A stretch of 64,000 nucleotides of DNA from Corythucha ciliata (Eukaryota; Arthropoda; Insecta; Hemiptera; Tingidae). The translations under genes and the position numbers were made by a program. The stretch lies in assembly GCA_038030265.1 (NCBI GenBank), contig CM075942.1, positions 12,048,029 through 12,112,028 of the forward strand, written 5' to 3'. Below the pieces are notes generated by a model. The model was not told the origin of the DNA. It saw nothing but the letters and a program-made list of their open reading frames with translations, and searched no databases. Positions 10,624-23,844 of the stretch are shown piece after piece. The stretch's first letter is position 1; every line of letters starts with the position of its first letter.

Positions 10624-12930
10624 GCTGAAACCGGGTAGGAAGGAACTCGATAATCGTTGCTAGTCGAAATGTACTTTTGAATCTTGTGAAGTGGTTTTCA
10701 TTTCTCGCCCTTAAAGCTCTGGCAGGAAGTCTTATAACTTTATAAGCCTTGCGTAGCTGTTGAATAAACGAGCCCTTCATTATGCATTATGAGCACTTCA
10801 AAATCCCTCTTATTCTTTTAATTTTTTAAAAGAGAGATAATGAATGTTAATTACCAATTAAAATTGAGCCCCCTCAATCCAAAAGTTAGATTACCACTCC
10901 CCCCCCCCACAACCATACCAACCCCTTTCAACCGCACCTTAAAACCACAACTCTCCTCTAAAAAGTAATAACAGGCGAGACCCGTAATTTACGAGGCACG
11001 TCTTAAGATAGAGTATAACTCCCCACCCCCGCCCACCCAAACCATAGAGCCACTGGAATGGATGGTGTAAGCTTTAAGGGTTTGCGGGGGTGGCAAAGTC
11101 GCTCGGCGTCCCTCCTCCAGCACCCCGCTATTCCACAGTCAGTAGATCGATCCAGCTTGTGGGATATAAGACCCCCGGGGGTTATGCACCTGCGAAAAAA
11201 AAAAAAAAAAAAAAATCAAGTTCGATGAAAACAAGCCCCAAGAGATGAAACTTGTGTGCGTTTAATGGGGTTTTCAGGAAGGAGGAGCTGTTTTTAGAGG
11301 ATTAAGAGGAGTGTCAGACAGAATAGATGGAGGGGAGTTGGCTAAGAGGATGCCATCACGAACAGAGACCGGAGCTTATAAGGGATAATTAGGTTATTTA
11401 GAAGGGTAGGGTTGATGGCTGCCATGTGAAAATGGTTAACGTTGACGGGGGGGGGGGGGCGAGGTTATCTGTGGTTGATGGAGGGCGAAATCCTTTTTGT
11501 CAATCCCTAGGGTGCCTAGGGTTTATTGCAATTAAAACAATTTACATTCACGCTGAGTTCAGCATGGAAGGCACTCACGTTTATGACAGAGGCTGCATCG
11601 AACTTTAAAATTAGATTTACATAAGTGGCGTGCGTGAGAATTTAATATGCACCCCCCCCCCTCATCACCAAACTTTACGCGGGTTTTGTTTTATAATTAG
11701 CCGAAAATAATAAAAAATTAAAAACTGAATAAAGTGTTACACGCCACTATAAAGTGAGCAGTGACGGCCCTTTCGCGAGCCATACAACAGTTGTTTTATT
11801 ATTCTGATATAAATCAAACTCCCAGAGACCGAAATCTTGACTATTTTACAAGCCCATAACACGTGTTCATAAAATTAATTAATTGCTATAAATAAACCGT
11901 GAAAGTTATACTTGTTGAGTTTACAGCACAATAAAGGTATTTACTGTTTAAGCGTTTTCCCTTCTTAACTACCGCGCGCCATTGGGTTGAAGCTCGGTTA
12001 AGGTGTCGGGGGGGAGCCCCCTCGCTTCTGAGAGGCTTTGCCCCCGTCCAGGTGAAGATGTTTCGCTTTGACGCTTTATCGCGTCGTCAAAATGATGTAT
12101 TTTCAATACTCCTTCCCTCCCACATTTTTTTTTATTTATTTCTGGTTCGTCTATTCCTCAGTTATTTGATGAGAAGAGGATGTGGGGGAGATATAAATGT
12201 GAACCACGCGTTGCCCATAAATTGTTTTATCTTTTCAAAAGTCGAGCCACGTATCAACTTTGGTGCTGCGGAGGGTCGGGTTTTGAAGCTCCTCTACGTA
12301 TAGGGCGCAGCATCAAGATAGTCAAACGAGGCAAGGAAGGTTTGAACCCGAAAACCGTAACCATCTCTCCCCCCCCCCCCCCAACACGACAACTGTTCAG
12401 GTGTGATGAGAGCTCAAGAGCTTTTCTTAGCCACCCTCTTGCTGTGCGTTCATCAAAAGCCACTCACCCTCCAGTATCATCTCTTATACCGTCATAAAGC
12501 CAAAACACGTCCCTTTTTGCCACCCTTCAAGGTGGAAATACTGGGCGGGAGAGAAGGGGGGGGGACCTCGTAAAAACGTTCCATTCGCCTTACCACCCCC
12601 ATCCTCCTCACCGTCATAGTACTCCACCAACCTCCTCCCACCTAACGTCTTTTAATCCCTTATCCCTTTATTACTTTGTCAATTATGAGACCTCCCCCCC
12701 TCCACACCCAACCACCAACACCATTTCCTAAAAGATCAACCCCACCCGCACCCGACCTTTTCATTTCCCGTCGTTGTCTAATCAGCCTAATTTACGACCG
12801 CAATCAAACTCGTGTGTTTTTCTTTCTTCCCTTCGCCTTCATTCTTGTTTCTTATTTTTTGTCTTTAATTGAAATTAATTTCGACCTTTTACGTGTACGG
12901 TTTCCGTGGAGTAAACAATTATAAGAACTT

Positions 12931-13400
12931 TTATTGATCAATTATGTTTCCTATTGGCATTTTACGTTTTTAAAACGACAAAAATTGGACGCGACTCAAA
13001 CTTCAAACGAATTTGATTCTGTCCCGTGTTCTGCACGTAGCAGTAAAAGAAGTATCGATTGTTGAGGCCGTTGTCGATTGGCGGCTCCGTGGAGAGTCCG
13101 CTGACCCAACGAATTCTCGCAGGCAGTCTTTTGTACAGCCTTTCATCATCAGCGGCTGAATGTGTAATTCACGAGCATGGCTGCATAAATACCAACTTCA
13201 CGGGTTTTGACATTAAAAAAAAAAAAAATCATTGTCTCCGGTTTATCCCTGGTAAAACCGCGCCTGGCGCAATTTCGCGTGTATCGCACTCCTCCAAATT
13301 GCCCAAACCTGTGAAATTGGCTTCTGAATGAGCTAAATAACCCCCTAAAAAGGTTTTTTGAGTGAAAAAACTGTTGAAACGAGCACTGTCAATGGAATTA
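12931..13400. other. Unique spacer
   Basis: A GC-richer patch at 13020-13200 has an open frame without recognisable content. A poly-A run lies at 13215-13227. Nothing else is seen. Confidence 0.3.
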
Positions 13401-13404
13401 AATC

Positions 13405-13765
13405 CAATAATTAGCGTTTTTTCTCAATTTGTGTTAAGAATTAGCGGTTTTCCTCAATTTTGGCCGTGAGCTAGACATTTTGTGAACTTTCAGCCGTGAA
13501 TTAGCAACGATTCTCAATTTTAGGGACAAAAATTGACGGCAGAAACCACGAATCGGCTCCTTCTGAAGCTTAGCCGCGTTTTTCCCAAACTTGAGCCACG
13601 AAATTCCCACCGCAGCAAACTGCGAATTAGCGGTTTGTCTCAATTTTTGCCGTAAATTAGCGTTTGTTTCACTTTTACTCACGAATTAGCACTGTTTCTC
13701 AACTCTAGCCGCGTACTTGCCCCAAGAACAGCTAGTGTTTTTTTAAATAAAAATTTTAGCCAAAA
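13405..13765 (-). repeat. Family A array, minus orientation
   Basis: Read on this strand it shows the inverse of the family A unit: TTTTCTCAATTTTAGCCG then CGAATTAGCG, period about 28-30 bp. It abuts family B copies in plus orientation to the right. Confidence 0.7.
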
Positions 13766-13839
13766 AAGGGCCTCCATTAACCACGAATAAGATGATGACT
13801 TGCGTAAGAGACCACGCGTGCGTGGTCTCCAGCTAACGT

Positions 13840-14440
13840 TTGATAAATTCAAAAAGAAATGGCCTATTCAAACCCCAAATTTGATGGAATCGGGCGATCA
13901 CAAACCCCAATATCGCTGGTTTGACTTACTCAATAAGCCCATTTCCCAGGATTTACTCTATAAAAAGCCAATTTTGGGTTATCCAAGTCAAAAGTCCAAT
14001 TTCACAGGATTGATTAATCAAAAAACCCGTTGGATGAGTTATTTTAATCATTTACCATTATTTATATGGTCTATAAAAACCATTTTACTAGTTAAGATCT
14101 TTCGAACTCCAAATTTCGCGCATTTGACTTTCACAGAACCAAATTTCGCAGTTTTGACTGCATTTTTGGCAGCATTTCTGCCGGGTTGGTGCAACCAAAA
14201 CCCGAAATTCGTGGGTTTGTCGCCCTAAAAAAGGAGAACTTCACTTGATTTTACTTTCACACCTTGAAAATGTAAATTATAGGGTATCAGCTCGTTCTAA
14301 ACAGCAATTTCGCGGGTTTCAAAAGCAAAATTTTGCAGGGTTGGCTCATTTTGCGAGATGACTCACCCAAAAACTCAATTTGATGGGTCTGGCTCCTTCA
14401 CAAACGTAATTTCAGGAGTTGGATGGTGAAGGTAAAGGTT
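13840..14440 (+). repeat. Family B array, second copy
   Basis: Units with CAAATTTCGCGGGTTTGAC and TCTATAAAAACC, spacing about 30 bp. More diverged than 848-2160. It ends about 15 bases before the left end of the hAT-like element at 14459. The 142-codon frame here (13800-14228) is a repeat by-product. Confidence 0.65.
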
Positions 14441-14458
14441 CTGTTTGTTTCTGGTGAG

Positions 14459-16222
14459 CAGGCCCGGATCTTGCTTTTTGACGCCCCTGGGCTGATTTGA
14501 TTTTGCCGCCCCGTGCGGCCACCCCCACCCTCACTGCCTTTTCTTCTAATTCGTGTTTTAACAAGGCAAGTATATCAAGAGAATGGATCCTATAAGTGTT
14601 AGAGGGAAACATTTCTTCAACTTTGGTGGAAAAACCAATGGCGAATGTTACCTGACGTTAGATAGCCGCAAAGTCCCAACCAGCCAGTTGGGAGCTGAAT
14701 GATAATCACCAAAATTGGAAGTTTTCTGGCTGAATATTCGGGAATTTGAAGTTTCAGGTTGAAATTGTAATTTTGGTAGCTGGTTTGATTGAAATTTTCT
14801 TGTCTTTATTTTCGCGAAATTTTAGTTTTGAAACTAAATTGTGAGTCTTCGCAAAAATTTATGTTTCTCGTCTTAATTTTCCCGAAATTTCAAGATTTTG
14901 GGCTATATTTTTCTGCAAAATTGTAATTTTCCTTTAGTAGGCTCGCAGACACCGGGCCAGCCGGCCATGGCTAGGCGTGACGATTAGCCATGTAAATGCA
15001 TCATTTAGAGTTGAGTATTCGTGAGAGTACAAATTTGAGCGAAATTAAAAGTTTCTTGGTTGAATATTCGAGTATTTGAAAGTTTCCGGCCTTCTACTTA
15101 CGCAAAATTGCAATTTCCTGGTCTTTACCTTCCCTAAATTTGAGTTTCGGGGATAAGTATTCGCAAATTTCTAGTTTCTGGTTTTTATTTTCGCGAATCG
15201 CAAGTTGTTAGATTGTGGAACCCAGTTTAGCCGCCCACGACAGCGCTCAAAGTCTGAAATTAGCCGCAAAATACTAACACATGGGAGGTAAATTTGGGAG
15301 TTTGAAGTTTCAGGTTGAAATTGTAATTTTGGCAGCACTAAATTGAAATAGCAACTGTCTTTGTTATCTTCTTTGAAAAAACGCTAATTCCCAGTTTCTG
15401 TACGCCCTTAGGGGGCTAAAATTGAGAAGACACGTTAATTTTCTGTTCTTGGGGTAATCACGTGGCTGAAAGTTATAAACATGCTGATATTCTTGGCTAA
15501 AATTGCGAAAAAGCGCTCATTCTTGGCTAAAATAGAGAAAACTCGTCAATTCGTCGTTGCCGATACAACTTCCAGTCCAAATTTGAGAAAAAACGCTCTT
15601 GTGTTCGGGCGAATTCATGACTTAAATTAAGAAAAAGAGCTGATTCGCGGCTAATATTAAGAAAAAGCGATCATTCAGAGGTTTTGCTAAGTGAAAGTTC
15701 CACCCCCCTCGAAACGATTTCATATTGGAGGTAAAATTTGTATTCAAAAAGATAAAGGCATGAAAATTTAATTTTGAAAGCGCCAAAGCGAAATTGGTAT
15801 GTAGAAAAAGCCAAACCCACAAAATTTGGTTTCCTGGAAGCACCAAACCCTCGAATTTGGTCGTTTGGAAAAGCAAAGGATAATAAAGGGCTCATGGAGA
15901 TTTCCACCCAGGCTTCGAGAGGTGTAGGTATGCCTTTGCGATCTGGCTATTGCCTAATTCGCCATAAGGCTACGGCGAGCTTCGGCACTGCACTCTCCGC
16001 TTCGTATGGGCGTTCTAAAATTCGCACACCGGGCAAGGAGCCCGCTTTAATACTGGCACAATCAGGATATGTCGCATGAAATGGAAAAAATTCTTCTGGT
16101 TCAGTTCGTCTTAGGTATCACCCTCCTTCGTCTGAAAATTTTGCCAAAATTATGCCGCCCCTCAAAAATTTGCCACCCAGGGATATAGCCTCGGTATAGT
16201 CCCCCGCCATGACCCGGCTCTG
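14459..16222. mobile_element. hAT-like non-autonomous element filled with tandem arrays (1764 bp)
   Basis: Left end CAGGCCCGGATCTTG. The right end, on the other strand, is CAGAGCCGGGTCATGG. Flanks are CTGGTGAG (14451-14458) and CTGGTCAG (16223-16230), matching at 7 of 8 positions as expected of an aged hAT target-site duplication. Subterminal GACGCCCCTGGG and CTGGGTGGC blocks are also related. The interior holds family F units (14700-15340), family A (15370-15690) and inverted family B (15690-15880). No transposase is seen, so mobility would have needed help in trans. Confidence 0.62.
14700..15340. repeat. Family F array inside the hAT-like element
   Basis: Repeating TTCGCGAAATT, GCAAGTTTCTGG and TTGAATATTCG motifs, spaced 25-45 bp. 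A longer module recurs: AGCCGCAAAGTCCCAACCAG near 14665, AGCCATGTAAATGC near 14985 and AGCCGCAAAATACTAAC near 15262, each followed by GGAAGTTT- or GAAGTTTCAGG-like text. Confidence 0.55.
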
Positions 16223-17100
16223 CTGGTCAGTGATAAGTTCTCCCTGTGGGAGTACTTCGGGGCCACTGCCAGACTTTTGGCCACAGCACGCCCATGCGCG
16301 TTGACATCGAGGAATAAATCGCCATTTTGGACCGGTATAATGTTTTTAGAGGAAAATACCGCGCTTTGTCACCCTGAAATGGACTATCTGACCGAATTAT
16401 TATTTTTTGACTTTTTCGCGGGATTGTCTTGGTCAAAAAAGGCTTAAACGCCGCGGTGTAGAGGTCAGCAAACACAGTGAACAAGTTGATTTCAGCCTAA
16501 AAATTAAAATATTTGACCTTGAAGGTAACGTTAAGCTACAAAGCCTCCTTTTTGGGGCCCTGAAACTATTGATTCAGGGGGCCTGTTCTGTAAGATTTCA
16601 GTGTACCTATTAGGAATTCCCTTTTCCACCCGTCCGCCCCGAATTAAATCACATGCTGATGGGGAGGACGAATGGAAAGAGGCAGTGATAGTGACAGTTA
16701 AAAGTTATAGAACAGGCCCCCAGCTGCAACAACGCACTATATTTACCACAAATGAGCTATTTTTTTTGTGATGCCTTTGAATTTGCGTTTATTTTGGCCA
16801 TGTAACTCGCCAGTCGCTTACGTTGAATTCGAAAATTGAGACGAATGTTTTATCAAACCTGACTCTGAAGCAGTTCTCTTATATACTTTCCGCTGTTTAA
16901 TGCCCGCGGGTCTGCATTTGCTGTACGAGGAACCATAGGTCCCATCAAGTTTCACTCGAAAAGTCTGAGTTTCACCTGAAATTCATCCCATCCAGACGTG
17001 GAAGGAAAACTGGGGCATTGAAGACGCCACACGAGTCTGAGGAAACCTCATCAGAGAGGGGGCGGCCCCCGGTTGCGGTGAAAATTAGTACAAAACAATG
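16223..17100. other. Unique spacer containing one small MITE
   Basis: Besides the element at 16577-16721 there is no repeat. A minus-strand frame (16227-16484) has no recognisable content. Confidence 0.3.
16577..16721. mobile_element. Small MITE (about 145 bp)
   Basis: Left arm GGGGGCCTGTTCTGTAA (16577-16593) is the inverse of TTATAGAACAGGCCCCC (16705-16721) with one mismatch, giving a 17-bp terminal repeat. The interior is unique. The flanking duplication is not clear (TCA/AGC), so the superfamily is open. Confidence 0.5.
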
Positions 17101-17872
17101 GAAAAGTGGCTAATAACGGTTTTAGTCATTGGAAGACCTTCTTTTTTTCTTACAAATCCGGAAGATTGAAATGTTTAAATCCTCCTTATTTTTTACGATT
17201 GTGCTCGTCTCTCCCATCATTAGGTCTCGTTCAAGAATTATCAGTGAAGCCAAGCGAATTTTACGACTCTTCGCCCATGATATTTCCCGCTATTTGAGAG
17301 AAAAATAAACGACGATTTTTAAAAGTTATTAATAACGAGAAAGTTTAAATATTTGTCCTCTTCTTTGTGTGACTTCGTTATGATTACACCCCATTATTAA
17401 CTCCCGGGAGGGGGGCACGAATTTGATAAACCGTCCTTTATTTCTGCCCTTACCCAGCGGTTGGGTCCCCCCTCCACCCTTCTACCATGTTTCCTCTTTT
17501 GCTCATAGAGACAGGAAAATAGTCTTCCGCAGGTGCGACTTTTTCTGCCGCACCCCTCCTACCACAGCGTTACTAAAATTTTCACGCCATTCTCACGAGC
17601 TGGATAGTTTTTGTACATTTTTTTTTTTTTTTTTGCGAAGGAGGAGCTTGACATTATAAGTTTCAACAATAGTGAAAAGGGGGAAAAAAGGAGCCGCCCT
17701 CTTGCCACTATTGAGGGGACAAAAATGTCACATATTTTTTCACTTTCCCCCCTTTGAATGTCGAGCGTGAATAATGAAAAACACGAGGCGTACACTTCTA
17801 AATTACGCTCAGGAAGGGAAGATGGGTGATAGGTGTTTTGTTTTCTTCGAGATAAAAAGTAATATTCCACCG

Positions 17873-17895
17873 TCATCATCATCATCATCATCATC
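17873..17895. repeat. (ATC)n microsatellite
   Basis: Seven or more perfect trinucleotide repeats. Confidence 0.85.
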
Positions 17896-18571
17896 TCGGT
17901 GCAACGGTTTGTAAAAAGACAGCTCCTCACAACATACGGGAGAAGCATCATCCTCTTGTCAGACGGGTTTACGAGTTTTTGTGTGGTTTTCAGAGGTTGA
18001 AATTAAATCACTCCGCGAGGAGAGAAACCCCTCTGAAGTGCCATCCCCGCGCGGCTTGAAGGATCAAGAAGGGTAATAAGGAGAAGTCGAGACTCTCTCT
18101 CTCTCTTTGAAGAAATGAATGCCCTGCAATCAGCGCGGTATTGTGAAGAGCGTGTGAGAGAGAGACGAAGAAAAAAAAAAAATGATGAAGAGGTCAGAAA
18201 AACTGTAGTTTAGACGATGGTGGGATGGAGGGGTGCTTTTTGCTTTTTCTCACAGCTTCCTCTTTCAAGTTTAACAATGACCCAGATGAGTTAAACAAAA
18301 CAGCCAGACAATAGGGGAAAAAAGCAGGGCCTAAAATTATGATCCGGAGGAAGTTAATTTCGTTGAATTCCCACAAAATATATGGAACTCTGCCGTTGCC
18401 CTTTTTCCTCTTGAACTTTATTTCCAAAATGTTATGAATTCCAAGTCGGTGTTGTCTGAACCCCCCCCCCCCAACATCGCCGTCTCACGGAAAAAAGGGG
18501 ACATTTCTTCCTTCCCCCTCTTCACTCTGTCCACGAAGAAGATTAGTTTGTGCTCTGTTTCCTTTCAACAG

Positions 18572-18637
18572 AAAGAGAGAGACTGAGAGAGAGACACCCT
18601 CCTCTCATACATAACAAGGAGCCGCCCCCGCTTTTCG
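18572..18637 (+). other. Weak candidate exon (66 nt)
   Basis: Acceptor TGTTTCCTTTCAACAG ends at 18571, and donor TTTTCG|GTAAGTTT starts at 18638. Only one frame is open, reading RERLRERHPPL and onward; it is dominated by a GA repeat, so it is more plausible as untranslated sequence or a chance pair than as coding. Confidence 0.15.
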
Positions 18638-20630
18638 GTAAGTTTCCCTCTTAAAAAGAGGGAGAGCCTTTTAAGAGTTAACAAGACGTGACTCTTGACA
18701 AATGTCTTCACCCGCTTGTCATAAACCTCCCCAACCCCACCCATCACTGAACTCCTCACACTCTGTGACAGAACGTCCTCCTCTAACTAAGCCCAGAATG
18801 TGCAAGTGGGTTATTCCGCCGCCTCCGGAAAGTCTGAAACTGACGTCGTAATCCTATACCCGAAACTCCCTCTTTTTTTGTCCTTTGTATCCCTAGAGAC
18901 GAAAATACATTGAGGGGAGAAAGAAGAGTTTAACATTTATGGTCTTTTTTGGAGGAACAGAGAGTACAAAAATAAGGGAGAAAATAATGAGAAGGAGGTG
19001 GATGGTGTGGGTATCTTCAAGACCTACAATTATCTTTGGGGGAGTGAAACCCGACTTTTAAAAGTAATTCATGAATATATGATGCGATTCTTTATAATTT
19101 TATGGCGAAAGAACAAACGCACAGGAATAATTTTGTGTAAACGTTTGAATAATGGTTGAAACTTCTGGCGTTTTCTCGTTGGATTTTACAAATCTTTCAA
19201 GCTCCAGGTCTTGTTGTCAGCCCTCCCACTCTGGTTTAAAGAATTCCTCAGCCCTCCCCATAGAAACCTGTCCGTCTAATATTTTTCCATTATAATAATC
19301 TTCCCGTCTTTGCATTTTGAGAAGGAAAAAAAAAAGTCATTCTTTCCCCCGCATACTACGACCATTGATTTATGGACCAAACTACAGCACTCCCCAGCGT
19401 GGGAGTTTCATGGTGTTCTTCCCACGAGGTGCATCCCTCGCCGAAAAAAGAAAAAAAGGTTCGAGACACACCTCCTACCTTTTTTTCTTCTTCCAATCAC
19501 TCCTAGTGCCCCATCACAAGAAAGAAAGTCCATAAAAAGAGGGGAAACAGACCTTGAACTGTGAGCCACCTGCGACTTGGACTTAAGTTAAGACACGTCG
19601 TGCTGTGCGACGTTTTAATGGTTGCGATTTACATGGCCTTCGTTTGTGAATATGGTGAGCACATCTGTGGTTGGAGGAGGGGTGAAATATGGACAAATTC
19701 GCGAAGTTTATTCGTATAGGTTGAAAGGTTTTTCTTAGCGCCGATGTGCTATTATAGCAATTCTGCTCGAGTGCTCGATGCCACAGCACCGCGATAACTC
19801 GAGTACTGATGGCTTTAAACGCGCGTTAAAGAAGAAGAAGAGAAAAGGTGATGCTCTTCCATTAAAAAGCGTTTCTCTCTTCCGAGGATGTTTGAAAAGA
19901 GAGGCTTCCATGAGCGTGTCGATGTCTTGAGAGGGGTAATGGTCCAGCAGTTAAATGGAGAAGATCACTTTCCTGCCTCGCCTTTCCGCAACGCAGCTAG
20001 CCACCATCATGAACCGTTTTTAAGTGCTGCTACCGGTTCAGTCACACTATCCCCCGCCCCCCAACACCGCCGTGACGGAACTTTAGTTTTAGTTTAAAAA
20101 AAAAAATTGGAGGGGGTGGGAGAGAAGAAAGTTTAGCACTAATATAAGTAAAATACTACTCCAGCCGGTGTTTTATTTCTGATTTCTTTGTCCCTCTCGA
20201 TTTTTTTTTTTCGATCCTCAATTTTTGTTTTTATGTCTTTTAATTAAATAATATAAAACAAAGATTTTCACTTTTTTCCATAAAATCCTTAATAATAAAA
20301 TAAAAAAATTTAATTTACTCACAGGTAAAACTGATTAATATCCGAACAAAGTGACAACGGGCCGGGTCGTAACGGGCTGTTGATTACCTCAGCCTCGCCG
20401 CCGCGTCCCTTCTCTTCATCAGACCATCATCACGTTTCCTTTCTGGCTTGATTAAAATTTGTCCAGCTGCTTTCTTTTATTATTTAAGGACAAATCGAAA
20501 AAGAAGATTTTTTCACGGTTAAGTGTAACCAAGTAAAAAAAAAAGGGGGGACGCGTGAAAAAGTTCATTAAAAAGACAGCGATTAAGTCACAAAAGGCGT
20601 GTCGCAGTGCACCTGTTTGAACCTGGTCGT

Positions 20631-20663
20631 ATCATTATCATCATCATCATCATCGTCATCATT
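20631..20663. repeat. (ATC)n microsatellite, imperfect
   Basis: ATC repeats with ATT and GTC interruptions. Confidence 0.8.
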
Positions 20664-20689
20664 TATTTCAACGTCCTAATTTTGAGATG

Positions 20690-21250
20690 GTGTACTGCAA
20701 AAGCCACGGCAAAGCGCTGCAGAATCACGCCGTTTGCCCCCGCCGTTTGCAGACGGGGGAATGGCGTATAGGGGAGGGGGCGACCCACCCCGGGCATCAC
20801 TTGATATGGGGCATCAGTCGGCTGAGGCTTTTATTTACTTTTAACATGAATATGTTAAAGAACATAGCGCCCTTTTGCGCACCACCGCCACCGGTACAAA
20901 ATATACTTCACATCTCTTCAACCGCCCATAGCTGCCAGGTGCTCGTGAAGAAATCGTTGCTTGATGAAGCACCAAAACCACACAAATTGGTCCATTGCAG
21001 ACTAGGGCACCCCAAGAGCTATCTATAGCAGTTTAACAACTCTCAGTTGGTGGGGGCGGGGGGGGGGGGCTAAAACCTATAATGAATTCGATCGAAAGCT
21101 GAGACTTGGCGATGGTATGGCTCTCCTTGGAGACAAAACAGTCTAATAACTGGCCAGAGCGTGCCAAGTTCTGCGGGTTGCATCCCTTCAACCGGTCACT
21201 GTTCCACGCAAATTTCGTCATTAGAGATTTAATTTCGACATAAAAACTTT
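20690..21250. other. Unique sequence with a MITE-like G-rich end
   Basis: Near 20750-20815 the sequence reads CAGACGGGGGAATGGCG, then GGGGAGGGGGCGACCCACCC, the texture of a hAT-like terminus. No matching right end was found. Two overlapping frames (20687-21028 on + and 21033-21281 on -) have no recognisable content. Confidence 0.25.
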
Positions 21251-21720
21251 TTTTTGTATACTGTCTATTGGGAACCTTCAATTTTGTCCTATAATAACGT
21301 CAATTTCGTCCTTGGACCTGTTAATTTCGTTACGGAAATGTCAATTTCGCCTTTAAAGACAGTCAATTTGGTCCTATAACCCGTACATTTCGTCTCCTAA
21401 CTGTCAAGTTCATCCTTGAAACTGTCAATGTCGTCCTGGAAATATTAATTTCGTAATTCAAAACTGTGTAAATGTTGTCCTTGAAACTGTCAATTTCGTC
21501 CTGGAAACTATCAATGACATTTTCCCCGGAAACAGTCTATTTTGTCCTATAAACTGTCAATTTCGTCCTGGAAACTGTCAATTTTGCCCTATAAACTGTC
21601 AATTTCGTTCGAGAAACTATAAATGTCGTCCTTGAAACTGTAAATTTCATCGTATAATCTGTCAATTTCGCTCAGGAAACAGCCGGTTTCACCCTTGGAA
21701 CCGTCGAAGAGACAACCCCG
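21250..21720 (+). repeat. Family D tandem array (about 25-bp monomer)
   Basis: Regular units of GAAACTGTCAATTTCGTCC with CTTG/CTATA/CTGG variation, about 18 copies. It is the least diverged array in the window. Continues directly into family C. Confidence 0.8.
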
Positions 21721-21879
21721 TAAAATTGTTGTTGATTGAGTCAAATAGCGAGTGAAATTGGTATTTTAAGTATGAGACATGTTCCGCGAATTCTGTTGTT
21801 TGAAGATACAAACCCTCAAGATTGGTTTTTTGAACGACTAAAGCCCTTGAGATTGGTTTATACCCCACTGCGCGCCTTA

Positions 21880-22480
21880 AAATAGGCGAAAATGACGATT
21901 CGCGCATTGAAAATGTCGAAGCATGCAATGATTTCCTGGCCTGATAATGGTAAAATCGACCACTCTCGTCTGAACATTCGCTCAACATGGTTCAATACTG
22001 ACTATTGGCGCCATGTCAATGTCAAAAAATTATGATTCTAGACATAAGAATGGCCAAATCGACGATTCGTCCACCGAAAACGGCCAAAAACATGAAATAA
22101 AATACCCGTACAGGCCCTAATATTCATAATTGCCTACACAAACAACTCAGGCCATGAAAAATGGCAAAACCAACCGTTGCTGCTCGAAAATGACAAAACT
22201 GGCCATTTCTCTCTCTAAAAAAAGACCAAACTTGTCACTTCCGGCTCCAAAAATGACCAATCTGACCACCATTGGACTCTAGAATGTTAATTTGAAGATT
22301 CATGCCGTAAAAAAATCGCGTCGACTATTCCACACCCTAAAACAGGACCATACCGACAATTTTCGTCCTAAAAATGGCAACTGATTTGGTTTGACGAACT
22401 TTTGCTCCAAAAAATGTCTTGTTAGGCTATCCAAACCCAAAAAATGGTAAAATCGAATAAAAATTGTTTGAAATGAGGAA
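21880..22480 (-). repeat. Family C array, minus orientation
   Basis: Units such as AAAATGGCCAAA and CGACGATTCG with a period near 30 bp, the inverse of the motif filling 34360-35680. Outlying copies occur near 22970. Confidence 0.65.
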
Positions 22481-22509
22481 TTAACATAAAAAATAAAAAT
22501 CGCTTGAAA

Positions 22510-23840
22510 CATTTAAAAAAAAAGAAAATGACTAAATATGACCAGGGATTGAATATTAGTGCGCAAATGATTGATTTAGATTCATAGCGAAATAATAAAA
22601 CTTTCCAATTTTTTTGTTACCTTAAACGACACGCCTGTGACTCGTGACGTAGTTAAGGGGTTGTGACCCCTCCCAACCCTCCGCATCATGGCTGTTATCA
22701 TGTCTTGCCCCCTCTTGTCCTTCACGTTCTCTTAAGTCCTATTGTTTTATTTGTGGGAAGCTATTGTGTGAAGGTCACGCGAATGCTGTTATTACGTCAT
22801 CAGTCTATCTAGCCTATTTCAAATGGGTCCCGCAACCCAATAGTTTTAAAAATTAGTAAAAAAATATAGGGCCTGCATGATTTTATTTGAACGGATCGTG
22901 TTTTCATGAGTCTTGGTACCCAAGCTATCACGCTAGCGTGATTTTGGAAAATGTGTTACTTCCTCATTCGTACTCCAAAAGTGACCAAACTGGGCAGATC
23001 GTAGATGCCCTCTAAAAGGAGATTGAAACGAGTCTTTAAAACTCGTCTTTAACTACTAAAAACTAACTAAAAACTAGTCTTTAAAAAATAAGGCGAGAAA
23101 ATGTTAATCCGTGGTGTGGAAATTTCATTGGACGGTTGTTGACGGGATTCGCGAGGAATAACCCGAGCAGCCCCCCCCCCCCCCCCATCATGATTGAAGG
23201 CAATTGTTGTCTTGAATTCTTGAGCATCATCGGCAGGAAAATCGAATGGCATACTGCGATTTTTTAGCCCCCTCCCCGCCCTCTCCGCATTTATTTGGAG
23301 AAATTATTCGAGTGACCCTCCCTCCTCAGCCCAATTTTACTTTAAGATACGCCTTTGAAGGATAGAATTGTGGATCGCGAATCGCTTTTATGACAAGAGA
23401 GAATATGCCTTTCAAATCCCGTCTGAAATGTTAAAATTTTTCATTCATTTCCACTTCTCTCCTCGAGAAAAACACAGTTTGCAGATTCCACGCTTCTGTT
23501 CATTCTTTCACTTACAATTAAAGTACGAATTTATTTAAATTTACTTCTTGATTATGAAATAGAGGGTGGTTTTTCTGTCTTTGGTTGCACTAATTTTACC
23601 TTCCAGCTTCACCGAAAGCTTGAACGCAACGTAGAGAGAACGACTCAGCTAAGAACTCAGTACGGAAAAAGTGGAAACCAGAAAAAATAAAAATAAGATG
23701 ATGATGATGAGGATTGGCGGAGAAGGATACAACCTTTTTTGTCTATGAGTGCGCTTTTTGCCGAATAAGCGTCTTCAGAGCCCTCTCCCTTTTCCCGTCA
23801 AACAGGCTAGCTTTTCTTAAAAATCATTCCGATCTTTCTT
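22510..23840. other. Unique island
   Basis: Poly-C run at 23171-23187. A short direct repeat, AACTAGTCTTTAAA-like, lies at 23030-23085. A pyrimidine acceptor-like TTTTACCTTCCAG near 23607 has no matching donor. (GAT)n at 23696-23710. No supported gene. Confidence 0.35.
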
Positions 23841-23844
23841 TTTG

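Larger units (their letters stand above)
9850..12930. other. Unique intron-like island with poly-C and poly-A tracts
   Basis: Frequent runs of C (10899-10909, 11651-11661, 12369-12382), G (11447-11459) and A (11195-11215). CCTCC/CCACC-rich pyrimidine strand. 12007-12050 holds a palindromic GGGGGAGCCCCC block followed by TTTGCCCCC, typical of a small mobile-element end. Apart from the ORFs and exon candidates noted, no gene is supported. Confidence 0.35.
17101..20690. other. Unique CT/GA-rich, intron-like island
   Basis: Dense pyrimidine and purine tracts, poly-C (18460-18472), (ATC)n at 17873-17895 and 20631-20663, poly-T (17620-17635). One splice-like pair at 18571/18638 is listed separately. 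No long conserved-looking frame. Confidence 0.35.

Noticed and set aside
13800..14228. 142-codon plus-strand frame
   Set aside because: Encodes a repeating PNF/KPI pattern because it lies in a family B array.
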